NCBI RefSeq assembly: GCF_001051995.2
Contig: NZ_CP014646.1
Coordinates: 2,046,001 to 2,110,000, forward strand
DNA: 64,000 bases
Source of the DNA: Thauera humireducens
GTDB taxonomy: Bacteria; Pseudomonadota; Gammaproteobacteria; Burkholderiales; Rhodocyclaceae
Direction of reading: 5' to 3'
In this document: positions 1-8,461 of the stretch, in pieces
Layout: the number at the start of each line of letters is the position of its first letter
How positions within the stretch are numbered: the stretch's first letter is position 1
Translations under genes and position numbers: made by a program
Notes under the pieces: generated by a model
Database searches by the model: none
The model's input: the letters and a program-made list of their open reading frames with translations, nothing else
What the model was told of the DNA's origin: nothing

Positions 1-575
1 TGCCGGTGGCCATCGACGCCACCGCGCTGGGTGCGGTGCGCGAAGTGCTGGTGTTCGCCGACTTCAACCCCATCGTCAAGGCTCTGCGGGTGGAACCGCT
101 GGCCGCGCCGGCCGCCTTCGGCCTGCGCCTGAAGCTGCAGCAGTCGAGCCCGGTACGTGCCGCCGCGCGCACCGCCGATGGCACCTGGCACCTCGGCGGC
201 GCCTGGGTGCGCACCAGCGGCGGCGGCTGCACCCTGCCTTCGCTCGGTTCGGGCTCGGCCGAATGGCAGCAGCGCCTCAACGAGGTCGGCGCCCGCCTGT
301 GGCCGGGCGTGGGCCATGGCGACCGCCTGCGGCTGCGCATCGTGCACCCGATGGACACCGGGCTCGCGCCGGGCATCCCGGCTTTCCACATCGAGACGCT
401 CGAGATCGCCGATGGCGCCGGCCGCGTGCTGGTGCGCGCGGAAGCCTTCGAACCGGTGTCGGAAAACCCCGTGTTCAGCTTCGACCTGCCGGCGGGGATC
501 GGCACGGCCGGCCCGCTGCGCATCCGCGGACGCGACAACAACGGCAACCTCATCGACGCCGAGGTGAGACCGTGA
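1..575 (+). CDS. Quinoprotein dehydrogenase-associated SoxYZ-like carrier (5' truncated)
   Basis: The frame is open from the window edge, so the true start lies upstream; about 190 residues are visible. The early part holds a Gly-Gly-Gly-Cys-Thr motif (about residue 75 of the visible part), resembling the Cys-bearing swinging arm of SoxY. It is followed by a SoxZ-like beta domain rich in Arg/His ('HPMDTG', 'SENPVFSF'). Fused SoxY-SoxZ proteins of this kind occur with PQQ-dependent alcohol dehydrogenases and are thought to act as periplasmic carriers. The stop overlaps the GTG start of the next gene (GTGA), so the pair is probably translationally coupled. Family assignment rests on motif and neighbour; the substrate is unknown. 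Confidence 0.8.
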   Translation, partial: PVAIDATALGAVREVLVFADFNPIVKALRVEPLAAPAAFGLRLKLQQSSPVRAAARTADGTWHLGGAWVRTSGGGCTLPSLGSGSAEWQQRLNEVGARLWPGVGHGDRLRLRIVHPMDTGLAPGIPAFHIETLEIADGAGRVLVRAEAFEPVSENPVFSFDLPAGIGTAGPLRIRGRDNNGNLIDAEVRP

Positions 576-1552
576 AGCGGCTCGGCTCCGCCGCCCGCAG
601 CTGGCGGCATGTCGTGCTGGCTTTCATGCTCGCCCCGTTGCTGCTCGCGCTCGCCCTCGATCCCGCGCGCGCCCGGGACCCCGCCGCCTTCGACTACGGC
701 CTCGTCCCGCGCCAGATCGCCGACTGCGTGTATGTGCTGGAGGGCCGCAAGGAGGACTTCTCCACCGCCAACGGCGGCGACATCGCCAACACCGGCTTCA
801 TCGTCGGCATCGACGGCGTGATCGTCATCGACACGGGGTCCTCGCGCCGCTACGGCGAGCAGATGCGCGCCGCCATCGCCCGCGTCACCCCGCTGCCGGT
901 GGTGCTGACGCTCAACACCCACCACCACCCCGACCACTTTCTCGGCAACCAGGCCTTCCCGCCCGACACGCTCGCCGCCCTGCCCGAGACCATCGCCGGC
1001 ATCGAGGCCGAAGGCGGCGCCTTCAACGACAACCTCTACCGCCTGGTCGGCGACTGGATGCGCGACACCGAGGTGGTGGTGCCGCGTCGCCGTCTTGCCG
1101 CCAGCCGGCAGGTGATCGCCGGGCGTGACCTCGAGCTGCTGGCCCTCGGCGGCCACACCGCCGCAGACCTGGTGGTGATCGACCACGCCAGCGGCACGGT
1201 CTTCGCGGCTGATCTCGTCTTCAACGGCCGCGCCCCGACCACGCCGCACGCCGACATCCCGCGCTGGCTGGACGCCCTCGCACAGCTGGAGCGGCTTCCG
1301 GCCCGTCGCTGGGTGCCCGGCCACGGCGCGGTCCACGAGGACACCGGGCCGCTCCGCCAGACGCGCGCCTATCTCGACTGGCTGTCGCGCACGCTGCAGG
1401 GCGCGGCGGAAGGCGGGCTGGACATGGCCGAAGCGATGACGCTGCCGGTCGCGGCGGAATTCCGTGCGCTCGCGCTCGTCGAACACGAGTACCGACGCTC
1501 GGTCGTGCATCTCTTCCCGGCAGCGGAGCGCGCCGCCCTCGGCAGCCGCTGA
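572..1552 (+). CDS. Quinoprotein relay system zinc metallohydrolase (metallo-beta-lactamase fold)
   Basis: A 326-residue protein with an N-terminal hydrophobic export signal (about residues 16-31, ending ALDPARA). The metallo-beta-lactamase zinc motif THHHPDH is plain near residue 117. It is followed by a GGHT element, a FAADLVF strand and a late PGHG, giving the usual MBL ligand order. Members of this SoxH-related family sit beside SoxYZ-like carriers and PQQ dehydrogenases and are believed to process the carrier-bound group in the periplasm. The GTG start is chosen because it overlaps the upstream stop by four bases and restores a full signal peptide. Exact chemistry is unproven. Confidence 0.82.
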   Translation: MKRLGSAARSWRHVVLAFMLAPLLLALALDPARARDPAAFDYGLVPRQIADCVYVLEGRKEDFSTANGGDIANTGFIVGIDGVIVIDTGSSRRYGEQMRAAIARVTPLPVVLTLNTHHHPDHFLGNQAFPPDTLAALPETIAGIEAEGGAFNDNLYRLVGDWMRDTEVVVPRRRLAASRQVIAGRDLELLALGGHTAADLVVIDHASGTVFAADLVFNGRAPTTPHADIPRWLDALAQLERLPARRWVPGHGAVHEDTGPLRQTRAYLDWLSRTLQGAAEGGLDMAEAMTLPVAAEFRALALVEHEYRRSVVHLFPAAERAALGSR

Positions 1553-1653
1553 GACGACCGGGACGCCATCGGGCCGCGTCTTGCAAGGCGCGCCCGTGGC
1601 GCGCAGCATGCAGCCGTGCCGAGACCATGCGGAATCCGCCCTGGGAGTCAGCC

Positions 1654-2541
1654 ATGTCCCCGCCCCCGCTCGTTCGAAGTCACCGCAACGCGTCGCCTGC
1701 CCACCGTCGTCTCGTCCCGGTCGTGCTCGCAGCGCTGGCGCTGCTCGCCCTGCCGGCCCACGGAAACGTTTTCGGCAAGGACGGTCGCAGCTACAAGCCG
1801 GCAACCGGGCCGGTGCTGCGCGCGGTCGGCATGCTGAGCAAGGGCGAACGCCAGGTCGGCAGCGCCTTCCTGGTCGGGGAATGCCACGCCGTCACCGCCC
1901 ACCATTCGGCCTTTCTCGGCGGCGACGAAGGTCGCGGACTGACGCTGCACATCGGCCCCGACCCGCTCAACGCGGGCCGCTTCACCGAACACATCCGCGC
2001 CCGTCCGGTACTCGCCGGCCGCTACTTTCCCGGCACACCGGTCGGCATGCGCGGCGACTGGGCGGTGCTGGAACTGGACGATTGCGTCGGCCGCCGCTAT
2101 GGCTATCTGCCGGTAGCCGACGACGGCGAGGTCGACCGCCCGCCGGCCGGACCGCTGATGACGGTGAGCTTTCCGCGCGACAAGCGCCGGCCCGGCGTGG
2201 CCGTCGAGGCCGGCTGCCGCGCGCGGGAGAACGGGCCGGTGTTCGGGCTGGTCGGTGTCGATTGCGCCTTCGGCGCAGGGATGTCGGGCGGCCCAGTGCT
2301 CGAGCGCCAGTCCGACGGCCAGTGGAAGGTGATCGGGCTGATCCAGTTGCGCCACGCACCGACCGAGCGCGTGCTGCCCGCCTACAGCCATCGCCACCGC
2401 AACCAGATGCTGCACGCCGCCACTTTCGTGCGGCAGGTGCAGCAACTCATCGGTCAGCGCGGCACTTCGGCACTGCCCAGGTCGGCACTGCCGACACTGG
2501 TGCCATCGAGCGCCTCGATCAGCGCGAACAAGCGGCGGTAG
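1654..2541 (+). CDS. Secreted trypsin-like serine protease
   Basis: A 295-residue protein with a signal peptide (Arg-rich start, hydrophobic stretch VPVVLAALALLALPAHG). The chymotrypsin triad is recognisable: His in VTAHHSAF (where TAAHC is usual), Asp in GDWAVLEL, and Ser in GMSGGPVL. It should therefore be an active periplasmic or secreted endopeptidase; the target is unknown. ATG at 1654 is preferred over ATG 1627 because GGGAG lies six bases upstream. The 3' end overlaps the convergent lipoprotein gene by 88 bases. The last 30 or so residues, within that overlap, look low in information and may not belong to the fold. Confidence 0.7.
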   Translation: MSPPPLVRSHRNASPAHRRLVPVVLAALALLALPAHGNVFGKDGRSYKPATGPVLRAVGMLSKGERQVGSAFLVGECHAVTAHHSAFLGGDEGRGLTLHIGPDPLNAGRFTEHIRARPVLAGRYFPGTPVGMRGDWAVLELDDCVGRRYGYLPVADDGEVDRPPAGPLMTVSFPRDKRRPGVAVEAGCRARENGPVFGLVGVDCAFGAGMSGGPVLERQSDGQWKVIGLIQLRHAPTERVLPAYSHRHRNQMLHAATFVRQVQQLIGQRGTSALPRSALPTLVPSSASISANKRR

Positions 2542-3017
2542 AAATCGGGATCGGTCACGGTTTCCTCGCCGACCTTCACCATCGCCTCCTTGTCCGCCGA
2601 CCACGGCAGCGAGATCGAGCCGAGGCCGGCCACGCTGACGCCGGTGCTGGTCGAGGCGGCCTTCAGCGCAAAGCGCGTCTGCAGCGCGTTGGCGTAGACC
2701 ACCGCGCCGACGTTGCTCGGCAGGCAGACCAGGGTGATGTCGAGGCTCACGCCCTGGTCCGGCTTGGGCTGGAACAGCTTCTGCCCCTTCACCCGCACCG
2801 CGTCGCTGCCGTCGATCTGGTAGCCCTGGCTCAGCAGCGCGCGCTTGCCCAGTTCGCAGGCACCGGCCGGCTCGCGCGTGCTCCAGGTCACGAAGGGCGA
2901 CTCGCGCTGGAAGGATTCGGACTGATACACCGCCGGCGGTGCCGACGCGCAACCTGCACCCACCAAGGTGACGGCAGAAGCAAGAAACGGGACGAGACGA
3001 CGGCGGACGCAGGACAT
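2454..3017 (-). CDS. Probable lipoprotein, DUF2242-like
   Basis: A 187-residue protein with a short basic start, a hydrophobic core and a lipobox-like LVGAGC (Cys at residue 22), so probably an exported lipoprotein. The -3 position is Gly rather than Leu, which is slightly atypical. The body contains CELGKRALLSQGYQI and a later CLPSNVGAVVYANALQ, resembling the small beta-proteobacterial DUF2242 group as I remember it. No catalytic motif is visible and no function is proposed. It is convergent with, and overlaps, the protease gene. Confidence 0.6.
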   Translation of the reverse strand: MSCVRRRLVPFLASAVTLVGAGCASAPPAVYQSESFQRESPFVTWSTREPAGACELGKRALLSQGYQIDGSDAVRVKGQKLFQPKPDQGVSLDITLVCLPSNVGAVVYANALQTRFALKAASTSTGVSVAGLGSISLPWSADKEAMVKVGEETVTDPDFYRRLFALIEALDGTSVGSADLGSAEVPR

Positions 3018-3113
3018 GAAGCAGGTTTCCGGGCAGATCGGGAAAGTCGGAGCTGGGATGTTAGTGCATCCCAGCTCCGACTGCGCATCGCCTGCCGTCG
3101 CGTTAACAGGAAC

Positions 3114-4622
3114 TTACATCCGCTCGCCGCGCAGCGCGCGCAGGTGCCAGTCGAACACCTCGCCCAGCAGATGTGGCGTGTGGCGGCCCGGCCCATGGGC
3201 CAGCGCGCGCGCGTGATAGTCGCGCAGCGCGGGGCGGAAGTCGGGATGCGCGCAGTTGTCGATGACCACCTTGGCGCGCTGGCGCGGCGACAGCCCGCGC
3301 AGGTCGGCCAGGCCCTGCTCGGTCACCAGCACCTGCACGTCGTGCTCGGTGTGGTCGACGTGCGACACCATCGGCACGATGCACGAGATCGCGCCGCCCT
3401 TGGCCTGCGACGGCGTCATGAAGATCGACAGGTAGGCGTTGCGGGCGAAATCGCCAGAGCCGCCGATGCCGTTCATGATCTTCGAGCCCATCACGTGTGT
3501 CGAATTGACGTTGCCGTAGAGGTCGGCCTCGATCAGGCCGTTCATCGCGATCACGCCCAGGCGGCGGATCACCTCGGGGTGGTTGCTGATCTCCTGCGGA
3601 CGCAACACGATGCGCTCACGGTAGCGGTCGAGGTCGGCGTTGAGTTCGGCCAGCGCCTCGCTGCTGAGCGAGAACGCGGTGGCCGAGGCATGCGCGAGCT
3701 TGCCCGACTTGATCATCTCCAGCATGCCGTCCTGCAGCACCTCGGTGTAGGCGGTGAGGTTCTCGAACGGCCCCTCGTTGAGCCCGGCCATCACCGCGTT
3801 GGCGATGTTGCCCACGCCCGACTGCAGCGGCAGCAGGTCGGCCGGCAGGCGGCCCTTCTTCACCTCGTGCTGCAGGAACTCGAGGATGTGGCCGGCGATG
3901 CGGCGCGAGTTCTCGTCCGGCGGCGAGAAGGCCGAGTTGCGGTCCGGGCTGTGCGTCTCGACCACCGCGATGACCTTGCTCGGATCACAGCGCAGGTAAG
4001 GCTCGCCGATGCGGTCGGCTGCGCCCATCAGCGGAATCGGCTTGCGGTGCGGCGGCAGCTGGGTGCCGTAGTAGATGTCGTGCATGCCCTCGAGCCTGGG
4101 GTTCTGCCAGGAATTGACTTCGAGGATGACCTTGTCCGCCTGCTCCAGCCAGGTCTTGTTGTTACCCACCGACGAGGACGGAATCAGCCGGCCGTCGGGC
4201 AGGATGCCCGCCACCTCGACCACCGCCACGTCGAGCTTGCCGAGGAAGCCGAACCACACGAACTGCGCCACGTGCGACAGGTGGATGTCGATGTATTCCA
4301 TCTCGCCGGCGTTGATGCGCTCGCGGCACACCGGGTCGGACTGGTAAGGCAGGCGCATCTCGATGCCGTCGACCTTCGCCAGCGCGCCGTCGAGCTCCGG
4401 TGCGGTCGACGCCCCGGTCCACACCCCGATGCGGAAGCGCTGGCCGCGCGCGTTCTCGGCCTCGATGCGGCGCGCGAGCGCCGCCGGCACCGCCTTCGGA
4501 TAGCCGGAGCCGGTGAAGCCGCTCATGCCGACGTTGACGCCGGACGGGATGAGGGCCGCGGCCTCGTCGGCCGACATGATCTTGGCGCCCAGCGCGGCGC
4601 AGTGGATGCGGGATTCGCTCAT
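3114..4622 (-). CDS. Succinate/acetate CoA-transferase (acetyl-CoA hydrolase/transferase family)
   Basis: A 502-residue protein, the normal size for the AarC/SucCoA/Ach1 family, which moves CoA between acetate, succinate or propionate. Landmarks are the N-terminal GMSGFTGSGYPK loop, VVETHSPDRN, the GVGNIANAVMAGL segment, and a Gly-rich MNGIGGSGDFARN near the C-terminus. Two internal Met codons compete for the start. ATG 4622 (MSESRIHC) aligns best with family N-termini, whereas ATG 4673 would add a basic tail. The gene is divergent from a LysR-family regulator across about 220 bp, suggesting that regulator controls it. Donor and acceptor acids cannot be read from sequence. Confidence 0.87.
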   Translation of the reverse strand: MSESRIHCAALGAKIMSADEAAALIPSGVNVGMSGFTGSGYPKAVPAALARRIEAENARGQRFRIGVWTGASTAPELDGALAKVDGIEMRLPYQSDPVCRERINAGEMEYIDIHLSHVAQFVWFGFLGKLDVAVVEVAGILPDGRLIPSSSVGNNKTWLEQADKVILEVNSWQNPRLEGMHDIYYGTQLPPHRKPIPLMGAADRIGEPYLRCDPSKVIAVVETHSPDRNSAFSPPDENSRRIAGHILEFLQHEVKKGRLPADLLPLQSGVGNIANAVMAGLNEGPFENLTAYTEVLQDGMLEMIKSGKLAHASATAFSLSSEALAELNADLDRYRERIVLRPQEISNHPEVIRRLGVIAMNGLIEADLYGNVNSTHVMGSKIMNGIGGSGDFARNAYLSIFMTPSQAKGGAISCIVPMVSHVDHTEHDVQVLVTEQGLADLRGLSPRQRAKVVIDNCAHPDFRPALRDYHARALAHGPGRHTPHLLGEVFDWHLRALRGERM

Positions 4623-4814
4623 CGGATGGCTCGCAAAAGAAACGCGCCAGTCCTTGCGGAAAATGGCGCGCAAACCCGGTCGCCCGAAGGGGGTCCGGCG
4701 CCCCGCCCAAGGAGAGGAGGGAGGGACGGGGCACCGGGGGGCGTTACCGATTCATGTGCGGGCAGTCTAGCCAGCGCCTCGCCACCCCACAAACGACGAT
4801 TTATTATTCGATGA

Positions 4815-4829
4815 TTAAGTTCTGCTTAA
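4815..4829. promoter_or_regulatory. Candidate LysR-type operator (TTAAG-N5-CTTAA)
   Basis: A perfect 5-bp inverted repeat, TTAAG then five bases then CTTAA, contains a T-N11-A pair as expected for LysR-type binding sites. It lies 10 bp before the lysR start codon in the interval shared with the divergent CoA-transferase gene, in an AT-rich patch unlike its GC-rich surroundings. Position fits autorepression plus control of the divergent gene. Inferred from sequence only. Confidence 0.5.
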
Positions 4830-4839
4830 GCATCACGCC

Positions 4840-5763
4840 ATGACCTACCGGCTCCCCAGCCTGTCCCTGCTGCGCACCTTCGAGGCGGCGGCACGCCACC
4901 TGAGCTTCAAGAAGGCCGCTGCCGAGGTGTGCGTCACGCCCGCCGCCGTCAGCCAGCAGATCCGCGCGCTGGAAGCCTACCTCGGCGTGCCCCTGTTCCA
5001 TCGCAAGGTGCGCGCGCTGGCCCTCACCGAGCACGGCGCGGCGATGCTGCCGGGCATTCGCAAGGGCTTCGACTGCCTCGCCGCCGCGGTGGAAAGCACA
5101 CGGCAGGACGCCGTCGGCCCACTGGTCGTCACCGCGCCGCCCTCCTTCGCCAGCCACTGGCTCGTGCCCCGCCTGCCGCGCTTTGCCGCCGCACATCCCG
5201 ACGTCGACCTGCGGCTCGCCAGCACCTCCGACACCGTGGACGGCCCGCGCGAGGCCAGCGTGCTCGACAACCTGCGCACCGACCCGCGCGAAGCGCGCAG
5301 CAACGTGGCGATCCTGTACGGCAAGGGGCGCTATCCCGGCTTCCGTGTGGTGGTCCTGTTCGCGCCCGACTACGTGCCGGTGTGCGCCCCTGCGCTGGTC
5401 GAGGCCGGACTGCGCTCGCCGGACGAACTCCCGCGCTTCGCGCTGATCCACGACGACACCCTCAGCGAGGTCGGCTGGACCGCCTGGCTGCACAAGGCCG
5501 GGCTGGACGCGCAACTCGCGCGCCGCGGACGCCATTTCTCCAACGCCGCGCTCGCGCTGGCCGCCACCCTCGACGGCCAGGGCGTCGTGCTCGCCCCCCG
5601 GCCGCTGGTGGAAGAGCGCATCCGCGCCGGGCACCTCGTCATTCCCTTCGACCTCGGCCTGCCCTCGCCCAGTGCCTACTACCTGGTGATGCACGAGCGC
5701 GTCGCGCGGCGTCCGGCGCCGGAAGCCTTCGAACGCTGGCTGCTGCAGGAAGCGGCACAATAG
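4840..5763 (+). CDS. LysR-family transcriptional regulator, GcvA-like
   Basis: A 307-residue regulator. Residues 1-62 form the winged helix-turn-helix (SLLRTFEAAARHLSFKKAA followed by VTPAAVSQQIRALE), and residues about 90-300 the periplasmic-binding-protein-like effector domain. The PSLSLLRTFEAAARH opening is typical of the GcvA subgroup. It is divergent from the CoA-transferase gene with an LTTR-like palindrome between them. Effector unknown; an organic acid or acyl-CoA-related signal would suit the neighbour, but that is inference. Confidence 0.88.
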   Translation: MTYRLPSLSLLRTFEAAARHLSFKKAAAEVCVTPAAVSQQIRALEAYLGVPLFHRKVRALALTEHGAAMLPGIRKGFDCLAAAVESTRQDAVGPLVVTAPPSFASHWLVPRLPRFAAAHPDVDLRLASTSDTVDGPREASVLDNLRTDPREARSNVAILYGKGRYPGFRVVVLFAPDYVPVCAPALVEAGLRSPDELPRFALIHDDTLSEVGWTAWLHKAGLDAQLARRGRHFSNAALALAATLDGQGVVLAPRPLVEERIRAGHLVIPFDLGLPSPSAYYLVMHERVARRPAPEAFERWLLQEAAQ

Positions 5764-5793
5764 GGTCCGCCGCGAGACAGGAGAGCCGCCCCG

Positions 5794-6708
5794 ATGACTG
5801 CAACGCCCGATTCACCCCGTTCCCACTACCCGGTCGCCATCGTCGGCGCGGGCGCGCTCGGCCTCGCCTTCGCCGCGCGGCTCGCCGCCACGGGCCCGGT
5901 GGCGATGATCGCGCGCAATGCGGCGCGCGCGGCCGAACTGGCGCGCGGCGTGCAGATCGGCGGCCAGTTGCGCCGGCTCGACGTCTTCGCCCCGAACGCC
6001 CTGCCCACTGCCGACTGGGCGGTGCTGCTGGTGAAGACCGGCGACACCGACGCCGCCGCCCGCCTCGCCAGCGCCCTGCGGCCGCACGGCCTGCTGTCGT
6101 TGCAGAACGGACTGATCGAGGCAGAGTTGCGCGAGGCCTGTCCCGCGCTGGCGGCCGGCCAAGGTGTGACGACCGAAGGCGCCTACCGCGATGCCACCGG
6201 CATCCATCCCTCGGGCGCCGGCGAGACCCTGCTGCCGCCCGGCTTCGAGGACCTCGCGGCGCTGTTCGTGCGCGCCGGTTTCGTCGCCCGCGTCGATCCG
6301 GACATCGCCCGTGCCCGGCTCGCCAAGCTGCTGGTGAACCTCGCCATCAACCCGCTGGCAGCGCTGTTTCGCGTGCCCAACGGCGCCCTGCTCGAACCGC
6401 CGCACCGCGTGCTGCTCGACACCCTGGTACGCGAGGCGCTGCCGGTGCTGCGCGCCAACGGCCTCGATCTGGACGAAGGGGCGGCGCTCTCACGCGTGCA
6501 CGGCGTCGCCCGTGCCACCGCCGCCAACCGCGCCAGCATGCTGCAGGATGTGCTGGCCAACCGCCGCACCGAGATCGACGCCATCACCGGCGCCCTGCTC
6601 GGCATGGCCGAAACGGGTGGCTTCGAGGTGCCGACGCATCGGGCCGTACATACCCTGGTGCGCGCGGTCGAGCACGCCGCGACGGGAACCCCATCCGATC
6701 GAGGGTGA
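5794..6708 (+). CDS. 2-dehydropantoate 2-reductase family protein
   Basis: A 304-residue protein with the ApbA/PanE layout. The N-terminal Rossmann fold has GAGALGLAFA for NADPH; LLVKTGDTD and SLQNGLIEAE match the family's second and third motifs. KLLVNLAINPLAAL supplies the conserved Lys and Asn of the catalytic cleft. It would reduce ketopantoate to pantoate for CoA synthesis, but many genomes carry several paralogues with other substrates, so no symbol is given. GGAG lies upstream of the ATG. It follows lysR by 30 bp on the same strand. Confidence 0.8.
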   Translation: MTATPDSPRSHYPVAIVGAGALGLAFAARLAATGPVAMIARNAARAAELARGVQIGGQLRRLDVFAPNALPTADWAVLLVKTGDTDAAARLASALRPHGLLSLQNGLIEAELREACPALAAGQGVTTEGAYRDATGIHPSGAGETLLPPGFEDLAALFVRAGFVARVDPDIARARLAKLLVNLAINPLAALFRVPNGALLEPPHRVLLDTLVREALPVLRANGLDLDEGAALSRVHGVARATAANRASMLQDVLANRRTEIDAITGALLGMAETGGFEVPTHRAVHTLVRAVEHAATGTPSDRG

Positions 6709-6829
6709 TGCCGTGGCAGACCGCCGGGATTCGCAGTCGCACGCGGCCGGCCCGTCACGCGATCGCGTCGGGCAATGGCCGCCCCCTACGGTATAGTCGG
6801 GCACATCGGCGATCCGTCCAGCCCTGCCC

Positions 6830-7978
6830 ATGCCCCCAGTCCTGCAAGCCCCCCTCATCGTCCGCACCCTGCTGCTGCTGATCCTTGCCGCGGGGGCGTA
6901 TTTCCTCAGCGGTTTCCTCGTGCCGGTACTGGCCGCGCTGGTCATCGGCTTCGCCAGTTGGCCGCTGTACCGCCGGGGCGTCGTGCTGTGCGGCGGGAAG
7001 ACGGCGCTGGCCGCGAGCCTGGCCCTGATCGTCGTCATCTGCGCGCTGATCGTGCCGCTGACGGTCGCCCTGCACTACGCGCTGCAGGAAGCCGGCAACT
7101 TCATTGCCTGGCTGCTCGAAGCCAACCGGACCGGCGCGCCGGTCCCGGACTGGATCCGGGCCCTGCCGATGGTCGGCAACCGGCTCGCAGAGTACTGGCT
7201 CCTGCACCTCGGCGAGCCCCAGGCGCTCGGGCACTGGGTGGAGATCATCAGCGGCGAGCACCTGGGCAACATCTACCGCGCGCTGCTGAGCGCCACCGGT
7301 GATCTCGCACGGCTGGCCCTGACCACGCTGTTCATGCTCATCACCCTGTTCTTCGTCTACAAGGACGGCAGCCGGATCGCGGCACAGCTCGACGTCGTCG
7401 GCGAGCGCATCCTGCCGACGCGCTGGCAACGCTTCTCGCGCGTGGTGCCGGCCACCGTCAGCGCCACCGTCACCGGCATGGGCCTGATCGCACTCGGCGA
7501 AGGGGTGGTGCTGGGCGTGGCCTACTGGATCGCCGGCGTGCCCTCGCCCGTGCTGCTCGGCGTGGCCACCGGTTTCATGGCGCTGATCCCCGGCGGCGCG
7601 CCGCTGTCCTTCACGCTGGTGTCGCTGTACCTGGTCGGCTCGGGCGACCTTGTCGCCGGGCTGGGGCTGTTCGCCTGGGGGTCGATCGAGCTCTTCATCG
7701 TGGACAAGACCCTCCGCCCGCGCCTGGTCGGCGGCCCGGTGAAGCTGCCGTTCCTGCCCACCTTCTTCGGCCTGGTCGGCGGCGTGCAGACCATGGGACT
7801 GGTCGGCCTGTTCGTCGGCCCGGTGCTGATGGCGCTGCTGGTGGCGATCTGGCGCGAATGGCTGCTCGGCATCGAGGAGCCCGCACCGGCGGGCACCGAG
7901 ACGGCCCCGGCGGACGCCACCACGGACGCCGTCGCGCGCCCATCCCCCGCCACACGGTCGTACACGACGATCGACTGA
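6830..7978 (+). CDS. AI-2E family transporter (PerM/YdiK-like permease)
   Basis: A 382-residue polytopic membrane protein. Hydrophobic segments lie near residues 8-46, 61-83, 158-178, and as a cluster about 215-345. A long amphipathic insert between the second and third segments is characteristic of the UPF0118/AI-2E family. Conserved ALIPGG and FVGPVLMALL motifs are present. Family members export varied small molecules or ions, and the AI-2 label should not be taken literally. The last 35 residues are Ala/Pro/Thr-rich and probably disordered. A TATAGT hexamer at 6792 could be a -10 element. Confidence 0.83.
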   Translation: MPPVLQAPLIVRTLLLLILAAGAYFLSGFLVPVLAALVIGFASWPLYRRGVVLCGGKTALAASLALIVVICALIVPLTVALHYALQEAGNFIAWLLEANRTGAPVPDWIRALPMVGNRLAEYWLLHLGEPQALGHWVEIISGEHLGNIYRALLSATGDLARLALTTLFMLITLFFVYKDGSRIAAQLDVVGERILPTRWQRFSRVVPATVSATVTGMGLIALGEGVVLGVAYWIAGVPSPVLLGVATGFMALIPGGAPLSFTLVSLYLVGSGDLVAGLGLFAWGSIELFIVDKTLRPRLVGGPVKLPFLPTFFGLVGGVQTMGLVGLFVGPVLMALLVAIWREWLLGIEEPAPAGTETAPADATTDAVARPSPATRSYTTID

Positions 7979-8078
7979 GCGCGGGAGCGGACGCCATCGC
8001 AGCAGGCCGACACGCAACCCCTAGTAGTCAACCGGGTCGCCAAGCACTACCCACAGTATCACTGCTCACACGCCAAGC

Positions 8079-8107
8079 TTGACACACGGCACCCGCCGGC
8101 CCTAATG
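8079..8107 (+). promoter_or_regulatory. Promoter of the riboswitch-nrd operon
   Basis: A consensus -35 TTGACA at 8079-8084 is followed after 17 bp by CCTAAT at 8102-8107 (four of six -10 positions). Transcription would begin near 8114, just before the conserved cobalamin riboswitch core, which is the right geometry for a riboswitch leader. Confidence 0.6.
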
Positions 8108-8300
8108 TCTGCCCGTCACGGCTGCCCGGTTCCGACCGGGCAAGGGAATCCGGTGACGCATCGCAAGGTGCGGAATCCGGAGCTGCCCCCGCAACTGTAA
8201 TCGGTGAGTCTTGCGCTTTTCCATGCCACTGGACGAATGTCCGGGAAGGCCGGCGCAGGACGACGACCCGAGAGCCAGGAGACCTGCCGCGACGCTTCCC
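8108..8300 (+). ncRNA. Cobalamin (B12) riboswitch
   Basis: The leader carries the recognisable conserved blocks in order: a GGGAATCCGGTG block (8145-8156), the GGAGCTGCCCCCGCAACTGTAA core (8180-8201), GCCACTGG (8225-8232), GGGAAGGCCGGC (8243-8254), and the B12-box-like GAGCCAGGAGACCTGCC (8272-8288). These are the hallmarks of an adenosylcobalamin-class aptamer. B12 riboswitches normally switch genes off when the ligand is plentiful. Here the downstream operon encodes a B12-independent ribonucleotide reductase. Confidence 0.93.
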
Positions 8301-8427
8301 TTAACAGCTCGGGGCGGGGTGTCCCTGACAAGAGGCATGGCTCAGACCATTTCACTTGCACGCTTTCCTGATGGCACGGCAGCACCGCATGGCATGGCCA
8401 TGCGCGTGACGCATCACGCCCGTCCGT

Positions 8428-8459
8428 CGGAGATCCGCCCCGCCCGCTCCGGATCTCCG
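8428..8459 (+). promoter_or_regulatory. Candidate expression-platform hairpin of the riboswitch
   Basis: A perfect 10-bp inverted repeat (8428-8437 with 8450-8459, 12-nt loop) ends two bases before the ATG at 8462. There is no following T-run, so a transcription terminator is unlikely. Position suggests it blocks ribosome access to the first gene. The roughly 130 nt between aptamer and hairpin show no other feature I can support. Confidence 0.45.
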
Positions 8460-8461
8460 CC

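Noticed and set aside
1588-1604. Hairpin GCGCGCC/GGCGCGC after the metallohydrolase gene as a terminator
   Set aside because: Seven GC-only pairs with a three-base loop and no T-run; expected often by chance at this GC content.
1464-4814. Very long open frame on the plus strand across the protease, lipoprotein and CoA-transferase genes
   Set aside because: It is a high-GC shadow frame with Arg/Ala/His-rich composition and no domain, opposite or overlapping well-supported genes.
8015-8066. Possible pair of NrdR boxes upstream of the nrd promoter (around CCCTAGTAGTC and CACAGTATCACTG, about one box-spacing apart)
   Set aside because: Each matches the box consensus too poorly, and both lie upstream of the -35 rather than over the promoter. 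Regulation by NrdR remains likely on general grounds but not from these sites.
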